DNA from: Mycteria americana
Taxonomy: Eukaryota; Chordata; Aves; Ciconiiformes; Ciconiidae
Direction of reading: 5' to 3'
Length of the DNA stretch: 64,000 nt
Assembly (NCBI RefSeq): GCF_035582795.1
Contig: NC_134367.1
Location: forward strand, 80,769,062 to 80,833,061
Each line of letters opens with the position of its first letter. The stretch's first letter is position 1. Position numbers and translations under genes: made by a program. The notes under the pieces were generated by a model. It worked only from the letters and a program-made list of their open reading frames with translations. It did no database searches and was not told the DNA's origin. Of this stretch, positions 1 to 14,570 are shown piece after piece.

Positions 1-3000
1 ACATATAGCATAGCAGCTAGGAAGAGAAGATCTAGATCAAGTGGACTGAGACAGCTGTGGTTCTGTAATGGCTTCTTCTCTAAAAGAAGGAATGAACAGA
101 GCTTGCCATGCTAACTTTCCCAAGAAAAAAACCACTGTCATCAGGATTACCTGCTTGAGCTAAAATTCAGAGGAAATAAAATTGCTATCTCAGCACATTC
201 TTCTCTGTGGCTTTCCATAACGGAGAGGTACTAGAGAGCCCAAGGAGCTCCAAAAAGAGCAAGCACTAGCACATACATGTACCATCTTTCCATTGGCTTC
301 CTGTCAGGAGACGCCTCCTTCCAGATGCATCCCTGTCTCTTTTTTCTCTATCCATCAGGTCACCAGACCTATATCTTTGTCTTGCTTATATGGATCCATT
401 TTAAACAACACATGGAAGGCTTCTTCTGAGGCGCCTGGTCAAGAAGTCCAAATAAGACTCATCTAATGACAATATGACGGGAAGTGTTTAGCTCCCCCTT
501 ATTCATGAAATCCTAGACCTCCCTAAGAGCCATAAAAGCTTTATTTGTTGTACATGCTGTGCCACAAGGCTTCCTCTGCTTTTAGTCATACAAATTCTAT
601 CTGCTGCCTTGTCTTGCCATGGTGCTTTGTGATGAGTGCTGCAGGGAGAGGTTAAGAGTGTGTGCCAACACCATGCCTCTGCCATGGCCAAACATCATAT
701 TCCCAGTGTTTATGATAGATTGAAACTACAGTGACAATAAGGTTTGCACACGTGCTCCAGGCATGCATGTGCATGCATTGTGGAAAGGCTCTGAAAAAAC
801 TCCTGTTATGTGTTTCCTCTGTCACTCTGTGTTTTTAGACCCTTTCTAACAATTCAAGATATAAAGTGGACATCATTGTTGTGGACATCACCTCCAATTC
901 TCAGAAAATCCACAGAAATACCAAAGTTTTCACACTGATATGTTCCCCTGCATATACTTTCTTCAAAATTTGTATTCCATAAATTGCCTATCTGCAAAAT
1001 TTGAGCCTGGTTGTGACAGGCTTGTGGCATCATATGATATCAATTCTGTTATCTGGCTTTGATAAACAGGAAAGCATTTCCTGCAAGAATTGTTGCACAT
1101 GCATTTTTTGTAATAGCCTCATGGGAGAATATTCAACCAACTTTACTAATTCCTTTTCTCTGGGCATTCATGCCAGTGAAATGCGATCACTTCAATGTTT
1201 AAGGAAAGATTGAAATGTTGAAGGGAAATAGACAATGGCATAAGCATATATATTTCCTTGCAGTTATAGAAGATTCTTGGATTATTTTTTCAGTTCTGAT
1301 CTTCTGGAATTTTAAATAGATTCATGAATTTGTATATGCCCACAAAGAACAAAATCTCATTTTAGTTGCTTACAGAAATGTAATTTATCCTCACAGATTT
1401 CATCGGAGCTTCATATTTCAACTCAGGTTATCAGCACCAGAATCTGTAGGACAGAAATAGGAATGCCATGGGTATTTTAAAGACTGATTAGTTTTTTGCT
1501 GAGTTCACCAGATGTACAAAGAAATATGCCAAACATCTCTGTATTTTAACCACAAATTTGCATTTTATCATTGCCTCATTCCAATTTGCTTATTTCTCTT
1601 TCTCTCTAGAGACCAAATGACAATTTTCTCTTATAAGGAAAACATACTTCTCATCAGAACCTTTTAAAAGCCATCAAAAGAAAGAATTATAATGATGATA
1701 AAAAAATACCTGCTTTGGTTGGAGAATGGACTATCCTCTGTGAACACGATATACATTTAATTATGAACCAAAATAAATAATGAAGAAAAATATATTTTAA
1801 AGGTTCACTTGAATTTGACAGCAATTTTCTATCCGAGTCCACATATAAGACTCTTGTAGTGTTGCCAGTTCACACAATTTAAGCTCTAAAATTTCAAAAG
1901 TGGGTGTTCTGCTGTGAAGCCTGAAATTGGCCCATTTGCAATCTTAGGCTGAAATATCACCATCATGTTGAGAAGCGTCCACTGTGTGCACAAGTGCAAA
2001 TTATACAATTTCTTCAGGGACACAAATCACCCAATTGAGAAAAGAAACGGTATCAGATGACTCAGTTTCAAACCAAAGTAACCCATCAGCGAACATTTAC
2101 AAATTCCTAAACGGAGAACTTTTAGTACGTTAACATTGAAAGCTGGAGTGTTAAAATCACTGGGTACAGCACTTGCCACAAACAACATGGAAGACTGTTG
2201 CATAAAAGAGTTAAAAAACCTCTCAGGAATGATTGCTTCAGAAAAGTGTGTGATCTATCTCTTTTCTCTCTGCAAGTCAGAGTGAAGGGAAGAGGGAAGT
2301 TAGCACAAGGCTATCTCTATCCTTTACTATAAAGACACCCATCACTCCTTTCTGTAGAAGGTCCATTACTAGAGCATGACAAGAGCTAATGCACCTATAC
2401 ATTGGATGTTGTGTTATTAATGGCCCTGCTAACAGCTGGTGACAGTGAGAGAGTGAATTTCCACAGTTCACAGCCCTTTGTAAGACTTCTTCTGGAACAT
2501 TTCTCTCCACTATCATCACCCAGACTCCCCCTCTGACCTCTTTATCAGTCAGTGAGTGGTACCAGAGGCTTAAGACACATAATCACAGCAGTGTGCCATG
2601 TGCACTCTGCAGAGCAGCACGATGCAGAGGGAGAAATTAGAAAAAAAGCATTGCTTTAAAAAATACAAGCTCCTGTTAATACTTCATGAGGTAATGATAA
2701 TGTCATTTAGTTTCACCTTCTCCTTTTGTGCTTACTAACTTCACGTGAATTTTCATATTTCATCTTCAAGGGAATCTTCATATTTATAGCTATGCAACCT
2801 GATCTAAAATTCACCACGGTCAGTGAAAGTGCTGCCATTGACTTCAATGGATTTTGCATCAAGTCCATATCTACCTTAGCGCTCTGGCTCCCTTGGCTCC
2901 TAGCCATGAAACCAGAGGCTGAACCTGGCTTATCTACATAGTTGAGGAATTTAAAAGTAACATTAAAAGAAAACACTATTGTGTTTGCTTCCGCTTCTGC

Positions 3001-5354
3001 CTCCCTTCCAAGAGAAAGAGAAGTAGCTGCTCATTTCAGTACCTCCTCAAAAGTGAGATCAACAGCTACAGGTTACAGTTTATTTCAAGCATGCTTTGTG
3101 CTCAGTAAACCTTAGAAAGTGGAAGCCGTCTGCTCCTGTCTTTTTGCTCCACAGACCAAGTGGTTGCGTGAATCCCCATTGTTTGGTTCAGATAATGTTA
3201 CACAGACGTTGCCGAAGCACAGTGCTGGCTCTTGGACTACACTTGGTGTCTGCAGGAGCACCTGGAGTCTTCCAGGGCCTTCCAAGCCTTGCACTTGGCC
3301 TTTCACATAAATGTCTCTAAACATGGTGACGCCGCTGGTGGCTGTAACAGGAAGGGTGGCTGCAACTTACTGCTCCACGTGAGACAGCAGAGGCATCAAA
3401 TCTCACTAACTCCGTCTGTTGAAATTGCCACAGCTTCTTTGAGATACTTCGTTTACTGTTCGCAGTATTGATGGTTACTGTACTTCCATGGAAAGCCTGA
3501 GTTGTAAGGTGGGCAAAACCATCCTGAGTACCTTCTCTCTAACAAGGGACAATATAAGAACAATGTAAGTACTTGACTGTCAATTTTTAGTAACTCAGAC
3601 TTTGAGTTTGCATTTGAGCTGTTTAAAGAGGTTTAAAATACTTCTTTTTTTCAGGACCATCAAGGATTTTGTATTGCATAGCAATTTCCATAATTAAAAG
3701 ATCAGTGAAGCTATTTTAAAGTCTGCTTTACAGTAAAAGTAACTTCAGTCTTTCTGTTACTCTTTTTCATGTTTTTCAGCCTGCTAGAAGAGCACTTGAA
3801 CAAAGCACTTAGGGTATGTCAATTTTTAAAATAAGTTCTTAAAGGAATATTTTAGTAGTTTTTTTTCTTTAACACAAAATATGTATATAATCCTTACTCA
3901 AACTCAGAAAAGCTGTTCAATTGGCATAATGCAAAGAACTACCCTGGTTTGCACAGTATTGCTGAGGACTGGTCAAATGGGAAGAATATATACACTTTTT
4001 CCCCCCTTTGTTTTGCTTTGCTTATTAATACCAGTGGTACTTTTCAGCTTTATTGGGAGCTTTGGGGAATTGAGGAGGTACCTTTTTCTCAGTTTTCGCT
4101 CCCAGAAGTCCCAGCTCTAAGAGTCAGGTAAATATATGATGCACTCAGATTAAAGGCACGCCGGACCTAGAAGTTCTTTTGGAAGCACTAAAGCTAATAC
4201 TGCCTGGCTCCCCAATAACATGTCATATCATTGAAAGTTGTTCTGATATATCAGCAGTTGGAGGATCCCTTGGCTCTTTCATCTATTTCTGGCTACCTAC
4301 TTTAGTGAAATGTGGAGGATCTTAGTTTTCTTGGAGAGTGCTATTCCCCTATCAAATTGATCAGTGGATTCAAAGGAGATGGGGCAGGAGGAGTAGTGAG
4401 ACACAACCAGACATATGCAGATCATGATAAATGTCTCATTTCTTTAGGAAATCAGAGAGAAACTCAGCTATCATTATATTTCCAAAGAGTCTGGATTTCT
4501 GCAGATTTTGCACGGGTAGCATACAGCTCCCAGGGCTGGGCTGGCAGGGAGAAGCCCGAGGTAAATGGTGGTTTTCAAGCCCACCTTCTCAGTAGCTTCA
4601 TGGGGAGATACGGGCAGCTGCTCTGAGCCAGCTCCTCCTTTGCCCGGGACTAGACCTTGCCAGGTGCTGCACATGCTGGCCCCACTCCAGCAAAGCACTT
4701 AAGCACATGCTTAACTTTCAACACATCAATTACTCATGGAGAAGTCAAGCCTGGAGAAGCTGCTGCTGCAGAGATAGCGGTGAAAAGGAAATGGGGAGGT
4801 GGTGACCTTATTGCCTCTCTTTCCCAGTGGACTTGTCTGCAGACATCATTCAGGGCCTGGGGTAAAATGATCGCAGAGGCTAATAGGTCAATGACCAGCT
4901 ACTCCGTCGTTGGCCTAGCTCCAACCTTTGCAAAAGAGAGGGGAAGGGAGAGGGGAAGATCTGTACGGTTTGTCAGATGTTATCACACTTGATAAGACAA
5001 AGCTTCACTTTCAGGAATTCTTCGTTCCTAGTTTGCTATGAAAAAAGATGGCAACCCAGAGTTCTGCGGTGGCAAAGAGGAAACTCACAGTCTTTTGTTC
5101 TTGCTCTGCCACTCACATCTGTGACAGGTTTCCTTTCTCCCTTAAGCTATGCCAATTTCTGGCTCTGCGTGTGTCAAAATAAGTTTCCAAAGCAAACCAC
5201 AAATGCATGGGGTAATTAGAGCTGTCATTTTGATGTCCGGGGAAAGCACTCCCCTTCCCAAGAAGAATACACCTCCTGGTCAACAGCATATTGTAGTGAT
5301 GATGAAGAATTTGGCATTTGTCTCTGGAGGTTTTTTGGGTTTGTTTTGTTTCTG
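1..5354. other. Upstream intergenic DNA, no gene seen
   Basis: This is AT-rich sequence with only short chance open frames (up to 111 codons) and no recognisable protein motif, RNA gene or young transposon. A short ancient repeat fragment lies near 2.83 kb. A small imperfect hairpin (ttatca / tgataa arms) lies near 4983-4998. The purine-rich run gaggggaagggagagggg occurs near 4938. Confidence 0.5.
2815..2870. repeat. Ancient sauropsid repeat fragment (palindromic core)
   Basis: It contains a 16-base near-palindrome, ccattgacttcaatgg (2835-2850), followed by attttgcatcaagtcc. This phrase is typical of an old repeat family abundant in turtles, crocodiles and birds, recalled from general knowledge. 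The copy is short and decayed, and the family name is uncertain. Confidence 0.4.
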
Positions 5355-5370
5355 TTTTTTTTTTTTTTTT
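5355..5370. repeat. Poly-T run of 16
   Basis: An uninterrupted 16-T run follows a T/G-rich lead-in (ttttgggtttgttttgtttctg). It could be the tail of an old minus-strand retrotransposon, but the flanking sequence matches no element I know. Confidence 0.9.
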
Positions 5371-6189
5371 CACTTGGGGGATGGGATAAGGAAAAAGAGG
5401 AGAACTGCCTTATGCTGCTGCCATACGAGCCCTTCTCTGTTTCAAAAACTCTTGGAAAATGCTGGTGAGAGGTAGACAACTATGCATAACCACTAAAACA
5501 CAGAAAAGTGACCCTAGAGTCACCTCTTCAGAATTGTGAACATCTAGCTGAATTTAAAGAAAATTTTAAAAATATATATTCAAAAATAACATTCAGAAAA
5601 ATTGAAACACAGGAAATTAAAAGATAAGATCCATTCCTTCAGATCTCCAGCAACATGAAAAACTTTTTCTAAATGTTTGGAGGAGTATCTTTAAAAAGTA
5701 CTGTGACAAACAGGCATGCAGCCCAGATCCTCACTCTTCCAGAGCGACCCTCAGGGACACATTTGAAGCTCCCTTCACAAGCCTGACACAATAACAACAT
5801 TCTCACCAGGAGTCTACTCTTGACTGTTCTCATAGTTTGTTTTTAATGTGAGCATTTTGTAATAATGGCAACATATATGGAGATAATTATTTCAAAGACT
5901 CCTTCTTTTCTTTGTGGGAGTTTAAGTGCACAGAAAAAGAAATTCTTTTCTGAGCAAACTGCCCTGCTTTAGTTTCACACTCCTGTGCCATACATGACTC
6001 CCTGATCTCTGTAAGATTACATATTGCTCCCCAGTCTTCCCTAGGGCACCTGCAGCACCTAAGTCACAGGAAATTTCAATCAGAATGGAGCCAAAGCTAT
6101 GTTTTAGATGTGGAAAGAGTGAAAATAGTTGGAAAGCTATCTAAAACGCGTACTGCAAGATGGAAAGAAGAATGGGCTTTCTAATCAAG
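5371..6189. other. Intergenic DNA, no gene seen
   Basis: AT-rich unique-looking sequence. I see no exon-like frame, repeat or regulatory motif strong enough to report. Confidence 0.45.
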
Positions 6190-6375
6190 ATGCAGGGCGC
6201 TTGCACTCAGATTTGCTCTCTTATTGCTGTCTGATCCACTTTTGGTGAGTCATTTACCTTCAGTGCCTCTGGGTCCTCAGCTCCACAGAGGGAATCACTA
6301 TGATACCTTTCTCCCATCTTTCAGGCATATTTTGCAATGTGGCATTTTTTTATTGTGAAGCACCGAGCATGGAGA
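6190..6375 (+). repeat. MIR/CORE-SINE remnant, + orientation
   Basis: The order of words follows the MIR consensus: 'ttggtgagtcatttacctt' for 'gggcaagtcacttaacct', then 'cagtgcctctgggtcctcagctcc' for the 'tgtgcctcagttt' region. A 'gggaatcactatgatacctt' stretch and a terminal 'ttgtgaagcacc' come next. The copy is strongly diverged and the 5' tRNA-like head is barely recognisable. Confidence 0.5.
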
Positions 6376-9300
6376 GGGGGCCCCTCTGAGGTGCAGTTCA
6401 GTGAAGTGGTTTGCTGGTGACAACAATTTAAGGACTTCTGCCCATCCCATCTGCTTGTCCCTGCCTGTGTACTGTAATTCACTGCCCTGTCAGTTGTTCC
6501 ACCCTGAATTTCTCTGGAAGATGCTGAAAGCAGATCAGGAAACTTATCTAGTTAAAAATAAGTCTCCCCTCACCAACATCATTTCTCATTCAGGTCAATG
6601 TACTGATAAGTGCAGTGTGGTCCCATCAACAGATCCTAGCACAAGCAAGTGGGCTGTGAGACATAGCACAGGGGTGGGAACAAAGACTTTAGGATTTCTT
6701 AAATTAGTTTAGCCAGCATTTCATTGCACTGCAGCCTGAGTAAAACCTTTTAGGCTGGAGAAGCATCAAGTATGCTTATATGAGTCTCTGCTGCAACTCC
6801 ATTATGAAACTTTTGCCCTTCTGCAGGATTTCTATTCAAGTACCACAGCAGCTCTTTGCAAACATTAAGTGCTGTGTCCCTACAACACACCTGGCAGGCA
6901 GATACGGTATCCTCTTATCAGATGGGCAAAATGAGCCGCACAGCGATCACGACTGGCTCAGCCATGCAGCACGAGCCAACACGAGAGGCAGCAAGAAGCA
7001 GAAAGTCCTAATTGCTGGATGGATGTTTTAACTACTAGGCTTCTGCTGGAAACCAGTGGCCACTGATAGAAACTGCCAATACAAAGATGCTTCAAGCAGC
7101 AATAAGAATGGGGTGAGGAGTAACAATGATAGGACTTGCAGATGGCTTTCATTAAATGGGTTTTTATTGGATTAAAGACACAATTTGAAGTCTACAGTAG
7201 AACTTCTTGAAATACTTTAATCTAATCTTGAAGAGACTTTTTGACCAAATCAAATATTTTGCTGGGAATTTTTCAACTCCACTGAAATTTCCTGGGGGAT
7301 TCTTGGTTTGAAACAAAAAAAAAAAAGTAATTTCCAAGCAGTCATGTTTGTTAGTTTTATCACTGAAGTTGAAATACCTTTTTATAGAAAATATATGTTT
7401 ATACTTCTAAGAATAATTGTTATTTTTGCCAGCTCTTGCCAGCAGAAGCTTTGTCATGGATTATCATGAGTGACTGACTGGGCTACAAATACTATAAAAA
7501 AAACGGAATGGTTTTCTATGTTAAAGTAGTAATAAGAAAATACTTATTCCAGTGATGAAACTAGTGTTGATTAACCTTTCCTGAAAGAAAGCTTCTTTCA
7601 CATTATATTCAGTGCTTATCTTCACCCTTAAAAAATATCCCTGTTTTCATAGTAAAAATGATTATCTTGTGGCATTGTTTTGGCTCAGGGGTTTTGGGAG
7701 CAGGGGCTTCATAGTCAAAGGATAATTGCATTAAGCCAAACGTTACCATTTTCACATATAGCCATATCCTAACAAAACCCCATCAAGGCAAAAATTACCT
7801 TGATTGGCAATGCAAAATCCAAATAAAATTATATAAATGCTTACACCTCTATTTCCTGCTATATTCTCAGATGTTAACCCAAGCTTTCTGAAGCTTTTCT
7901 TTTTGGGGACAAATCCACATAGGTAATCTCATGGATACACATTGAAGCTATGAGTGAACAAGGTAAGTAAAAGTTTGCCTTCTTTGAATACTCAAAAGAA
8001 GTAAAAGAATTTCCTTACTAGGTTTTTGGGCCTATCTGTGATTGCTTCAAAAACCAAACCAACTGAAACTTTAGCTGCACTTTCCTTCTAATTTTCAACT
8101 GTTCAAAATTAGCTGTGGACTTCAAGCTCCAGTACAAACAGAGACCCAAAGCCCACCTCGGCTGACTCCTCAAAGGCCAGAGAAATCCCTTCTGATTACA
8201 GTTCATAAAAAGAAAAATTGTTTATAAGCATGGAAAATAATATTCATATTTTTGTAAATAATGAGAACAAGTGGTGAGGGAGGTTAAAGAAAGGGATGGA
8301 GCTTGCAAGTCTAAACCAAAGAAACAAAAACCAAAGCCAACAACCCCCTGAAAGATTCAGAAGTCCCATCAGACCAAAACCAAATGTTTTCAAAATCTGC
8401 AAAAACCTTCTGGTGTGAAATAATTTCAAGTTTCAATGAGAGTGCGGTTAGCAATAAACTATAAATCACTGCACATAGAGGTTTCTAACTGGCAAGCGGC
8501 AAACACATGAAGGCTGTTTCTCCTTACTTTTGGCTTATTTGAATACAATTTTTTTAAGTTGTTCATAAGGAAACAAGATTTATATAATATCACTGTATTT
8601 CTCAGCCCTTTCAATCTATCTGATCCCTGCTGGCTAACTGCAGCCCAAGCTGACAGAGTGCTAGAGGCTTGGAGAGATTGTGGTCCTAAATGCCCTGTGA
8701 ATGTCACTACCCAGGTTCTGGAGAGAGGCTCAAACAGAGGCACAGAAGAGCTGTGGCAGGAGATCGACTGCATCGCCTGAAACCAGAGACACGAAAGAGG
8801 TGAGACCCGAGGTGCATGACTGACAGCAGGGAAAGCTGTGACCAGAGCTCACGGCTGACCAGACATTGGGTGTTTCAGTTGCAGAACTGAGGCCAGAGGC
8901 AGAGTCTGCTGCTCACTGAACAGATTAGGTATCTTATCGTCGGTGGTATTTGGGGAAAGAAACTCTGCTCACTCTCAGCTCTCCTCTTACATTTTCTTTT
9001 CACTTTACTCTCCTTTAGCTTCATCTTGAGAGGAAAGTTAAAGAACAGGAGCTGAGCAAATGCCCCTGTGTACACAGGGATTTGGGCAGCCAGATGGTTT
9101 TGTAACAGCTGCTGTATTGCTTTCTCCTTCACCTTCCAGAATTTCTTTATTCCATACTGTTTCCACCCACGACGTAAAAAGTTAAACATATTCCCAGTGT
9201 CTGCCGCAGTCACTGCTTCGACAGTATCGTGTAAGCCCCTAGTGAGGCTGAACCCCTCCCCAGGATTCAGTGATTCCTCCTGGGGACCAGAAGGCTCCTG

Positions 9301-10984
9301 GCAAAATGGTCTTCATAATCTTCCTCTCTCTTAATCTCCTGTGATAACATTTCAGTCACAGACAGGAAAAGACTTGTCTTCCAGCAGTGGATCCATACCT
9401 GATAGTGGCAGGAATGGAGAAAGGTGAATGCATGAGGGGCAGTAATTATCTGCATTATATGAGCCTCTGAGCCTCTGAGGACTCTTCCATAAGGGCCCAT
9501 GAAAGTCAGAGTTCTCCCATAATACCTGCTGAATCAATTTTCAGACACAACCTGTACATCTATGTCACCAACACTCCAGTTTAAAGCTGTTTTGGTTGCC
9601 ACCTGCTGTATGGTGCAGAAAGGATAGCATTCAGCACTGGCTAGCCATCTGAGCGTTTAACAGCTTCTCAGCAGGTTTTGAAAATTTTATACTGATTCAT
9701 GTTCAGCGTGCAGCCAGTGACATGCCTCCTAACTCCTGCCTCCAGCTTTGTGAAATCTCACTGCCACATGCTATGGGTGTGACTAGACGGTCAAGTGTGA
9801 CTTTGAGGGGCTGGTAGTCATGGGCAGGCATCGTAAAGCCCAGGAGCCTGAACCTTGGTTCAACCCATAGTGACCTTAAGAAAGGGTCTTTATTGTTTTG
9901 GAGTGGGAATTAGCTGCGCAGAGAAAAAAGGATGACTGTGTGTACTGATGCAGAATTAAACGCAGGCAAAGAGACAGGCAAGAGAGAAGGGATACTCCCC
10001 AGGAGCATTCAACTGAAGCTCTGTATTGGGGGACAGAAAAGAAATTAGCCAGCTGAGACTGATGCTGGAGAACGAATGTGATTCGTATTTTATTAATAAA
10101 AGAGGTCTCCCCACAAAGGAAATTCCCATCTTGGCCTGGTGATGTAGCGCTAAGTGGTAATTGATACATGAAATGCCAAAAGCCCATAGATCTCTCGTTA
10201 CACTGGAGTAGACACTCTTTGGGGCTTGTAATTACAGCAAGTTGGCAGACATACAGATTTCATCTTTGAGAGAGAAAAGGACTTTCTGCTTTCCTGCCAA
10301 CTGGGATGACTAAGCTCGGTGCCAAGTTGGACATACCTTCCAGAGCATTTGCAAAGCAGTGTTCAGTTCTACCTCAGATTCTTTCGCTCTCTGGGTTTCT
10401 GAAAATGAACTAATAAAGTATTTGTAATGGCACCTGCAGCAATGAGGCATCTTAGAGAGAAAAGCCAAGTCCTGCCTCCCAACCAGAGTAAGGCACAGTC
10501 GAGAAAAAGCAATAGCTCAGAGCTGCGTAGGAGGGAAACAGGAAAAGTTTCATAATGGCTGGGGCACAAACGACGGCTCAAGGACAGCTGATATTCCTGG
10601 GCACTGCCCTGACTGTGAGCATGAGTTTGCTCTCTGGAGCCATCCTAATGGTGTGGATTAGGCACTGATGTACCGAAACACGGGGCAAACATGGTTTCTC
10701 AGGCACTCCACTGAAGGCAAGCTGCCCATGCTGCCAGGGGACATCTGTGTAGTCCAGACGGGTTCTAACGGTGCCGGGAAAGCCAGACCTCCCCTCTGTT
10801 GCTCTCTTCAGATTATCTCTGGACATTTTCCCTCTGATTTGTAGTACTGAGATCAACAACATCAAGTTTGGCCTTGGTGATGTATGCTGACTGCCGAGGT
10901 GGCAGACGATCAGCTATCTGATATTTAGTTAGACATCTCCACATGAAATACGTAAAACCTGTGGGCAAAAGAGCAGTACTAATA
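6376..10984. other. Intergenic DNA, no gene seen
   Basis: Moderately AT-rich sequence with scattered short open frames on both strands (up to 112 codons), none resembling a known protein. It includes a 12-A run at 7315-7326 and a C/A-rich patch near 8315-8350. The 73-codon frame at 8559-8780 has a mildly protein-like composition but no recognisable domain. Confidence 0.45.
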
Positions 10985-11055
10985 CTTTTTGGCTAAATTC
11001 TGCTCTCAGTTACACCAGAGGAATGCAACTGAAGTCAATATGATTTACAGGAATT
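10985..11055. repeat. Ancient sauropsid repeat fragment
   Basis: Reads 'aaattctgctctcagttacaccag', then 'ggaatgcaactgaagtcaat' and 'atgatttacag'. This is a diverged form of the common sauropsid phrase of 'ttacaccagtgtaaat' next to 'attgaagtcaatgg'. The classification as a non-autonomous DNA-transposon-like palindrome is my inference. Confidence 0.45.
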
Positions 11056-14000
11056 AAGGTCAGCACATGGTTTGGGTTTTTTTTTGAGATGACATTTAGA
11101 TTCTAGTTGCAGCTAATAGGGCTGGCCACAGACAAATCTCAAAGAAAAGTAACACTGTTGTTTGCTTTTCTTCCCTAACTCCAATATCAGCCCCAGTCTA
11201 ACAAAGCACCCTATAATATTTGCTTAGGCACTGAATTTGTTAGCCTAACTTATTTTTACTGTTTATCCCACATTTCTTTAAAAATGTGTAAAAAAAAAAA
11301 TCTGTTAATGCCAAATGTTCTCAAATACTCTTTTTCATAGGCATAGTGTACGCTAGGAAGAGCTTGCAAGTATAGCTATGCTGGAATTTTTATATCAATA
11401 AACCCCTGAGGAGTGGTGCAACTCCTGGCAGCACACTGGTTCCAAGGATGAAATAACACGTCCTGGCAACTCGAGTGGTTTTTGCCAACAGAGCTGCAAG
11501 GCATTTTTTTTTTGCTAAGACAGAATACCAGCAAAAGCTTCTCCTGAGAAACCAAGCAGGGACTCCACGTTAGCCAGCTGCTTGGGACGCTCACCTGGCA
11601 TGCAGGAGACAAAGGTGCACCTTTGTCCCCGCTCTGCCCAAATCGGCTGCATCGCATCTGAGTCCCTCTTCTAGCGAAGCGTATCCCCAGGCCTGGCCCA
11701 GCTGGCTGCCAAAAGATCACTCCGTTCCTCTGTGCTCATTTGTCAGAGCTGCTCCAGGACAGTTCGATGAACAGGTGGTTCGGAGGGGAGGTGGGAGAGC
11801 TGGGCATCCGTCAGGCAACACAGGAGCTCCAAGCAGGGTCTCCTGTACCTCCGGACATCCCAAACACCAGCCTTTTGGCTGGCCTCAGGGGCAGAGCTTT
11901 GTCTGATTTTCAGCAGAAGCGCTTGTGGGGGCCCAAGAAATCTTTCCCAACACGGATTTTGTTGCAACTGATGAGCCTCCACGAAGGGCACAGCTTTTTA
12001 AAAGTTGCTGCGTTCTGACACAAACCCATGCAAACCTGTATTTCACTGCAGAATTTCTGATCAGCTCTTGTTGTGAGCTCAGGAAAGACCAAATGACCTA
12101 AGGGTTAGAAGGTGCCAGTTACAGATAGTGTTTCACATTCTTTCTTAGAAAAATAGTTATGAAACTACTGGATTTTTTCCCCTTACTTTTTTCTGTATCT
12201 CTTCCAATGCAAAATACTTTGTTCTCCCAGTGGAAACCAATCATTTACTAAATATTTAGTGTAATTCATATCTCTGTCTCTCAAGTGGGCCAGTGTTTAC
12301 ACTTCAAAAGCAAGAATCTTTCTTCTCATGCCATAGTCACTCTATAGAAATAAATACAAACCACAGAACCTGCACAAATCTTTGCTGAGGCACAAAATTT
12401 TAAACACCTTATGGATTAATGTTTATGGAGCCTGTCAGAGATTTAAAACCACAATGAGAAAGAAAGGTTTTCTTCAGCTCTGAGAAACAAACTTTTTGTC
12501 TAACGTCAGCCTATACTGAAAAAGCCTTGGCAAGTTGTTTGTTTAAGCAGACAGGTCCTCATTCAATTGTTCGTGATGTCTTTCCACTTAGTTCTTGCTA
12601 TAAATTTGTCTCTTTGCCACCCTCTTTACACTGTACCTCGGTGTGCCTCAGAGATGTAGAGCCAGCTGCTCACCACTAACTCAGCCTAAGGGGAAATGCT
12701 AGCAACAAAGACCAGTCTGCCAAAACCCATAAAACTTGCTGCTTTTTGCCTCACTTTAAAACAAAAAAATAATATTGTCTTTTCTCTAAAGTGGTAAAGC
12801 AACACATGCTCAAATGAGTTCTTGACATTACACTACAGGATTTTTTAAGGGTTTTGAAGAAACCTTGGCACTTATCAACATGTTCTCCAAAATGTATGAC
12901 TGTTAATTAGTTTAGTAGTCAGCAAAAGTAAAAAAAACTGGTTGCAGGAGGTGCAGCTAGTGGCTTTTGGTAAGGCAAAGGGAAGCCCATGAAAATCACA
13001 GCCTCTGAAATACTGAATAAATCCAAAAGGAGAGAACCAGTTAAAAGCAGAAATGCAGTCATGTCCACTGCCATGATAACCTGCTGTTTCACTGCTGCCA
13101 CCGTGTCTATGAGGATGTACCTGTACTTACCAGCTGGGCAAAAACAGCTACTGAAAATCATAAACACAAAGAGAAAAGGGCATTTTCCTCAAACTGTCGT
13201 ATTTTTTTCTCGAAGGTTTAAGTGAGCTTCTTGCATTATTTGTCATTTTTTTCCTCTTTCTGAAGGGAGCTTGGTAAGAAAAGATGACTCTCAGTGGACT
13301 AAAAGCCACTGCTACCCATTGTAAAGCAGACTTTGGCTAGGTCAAGCATAACAATTTTTGCACAGACCGCAGCATGCTGATAATGCCACTTTCCCACCAG
13401 AATTGCCTGCTCCTCTGCCTACCCTCAGAGGCAACCAAAAACTGTCTGAGGGCATCTGCCGCAGACCTGCACCCCCCATAAGGCCTGTTGGGCAGCCATT
13501 CCTGCTCTCCCCCGATTGTAGGGTCCTCCCCACCCTCTTGCTCACATTTCCAGTCTTTCACCCCTGCAGACTGAGGCTGCTGCTTGTAGTCATGAGTTGT
13601 GTTTTCCCACCTAGCACAGAAGATTTTTTCTGGCTTTCCTTGGTCAGTCACTGAGGGCAGAAAGGAGAAAATACACTTTTCTTCCCTGTGTGCCTGTTAT
13701 GAGGAGGGGGTAGGAAGGAAGGAGAGAAGGGGTGAGGAACGACCAGCCTATGACTGTTTGCTTTCTACTTCCTAATTTCTTAAAAGGCATTAATCTCTGT
13801 GCAAGGTGCCACAGTAACAGCCCTGGAGACCAAAGCCCTCAGTTTATGTACGAGGCAGGAACGGTGCGGGAAGGGACAAGGGTGGCTGCCCTGCACACTC
13901 AGGAGGCTTCGCCTCCATCCTGTCCCGGGTTGATCTCTGTTGGTGGTGACGGTGTGGCTCTGGCACTGGGCCCATTTAGGCTTTGGCATCTGGGCTGAGA

Positions 14001-14529
14001 TTGCTCGGCGTGGTGAAGGCTTCGTAAACACCTTGTGCCCACAGGCAGCTCGCTTGGGACCACGGAGCTCGCTTTACAGAGGGCTGAGGAAGAAGCATGA
14101 GAACGTGATGGGCTTTGGGTTACTATGGGTTTACAAATCTGAAATAGCAAGCTGGTACACAATACAAATGTCAATGCTGGGGACTGGAAATAAGAAATGT
14201 TCATGCACTTTACCTAGCTTTTTATTCCACATTTAGGACTGCATGAAATTTCCACTATTAAAATACCACTCTTTTCCTGCGAAAGCATTTCCATTTAACT
14301 CCACAACAGACCTCTTCCTGTTCTTCTGAGAAGCAATGCATATGGGATGCCGAAGTAGCACATCTCTGACAGCTGCCCAGGATTTTCCCAGTAAGAAGAC
14401 GTCCTACATCTTCACATTCAAACTGTTTGCTCCTTCTTTTATTTGCAAGTATAAAGATCTTCCTCCAGAAGATGACGAGCCATACAGCAAACAGGTAGTG
14501 ATAGCAAAATAAGTCTGGCCAATAAAAGG

Positions 14530-14530
<1 letters not shown>
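11056..14530. other. Intergenic DNA, no gene seen
   Basis: Two locally GC-richer patches, about 11.5-12.0 kb and 13.4-14.1 kb, carry overlapping open frames on both strands. None matches a known protein, and both-strand openness suggests composition, not coding. A purine-rich run (gaggagggggtaggaaggaaggag) sits near 13702. Confidence 0.4.

Positions 14531-14570
<40 letters not shown>
14531..14570. repeat. (AAT)n microsatellite, about 13 units
   Basis: A perfect 40-base run of AAT/ATA units. Read on the minus strand it makes a poly-isoleucine stretch within a 120-codon chance frame. Confidence 0.97.
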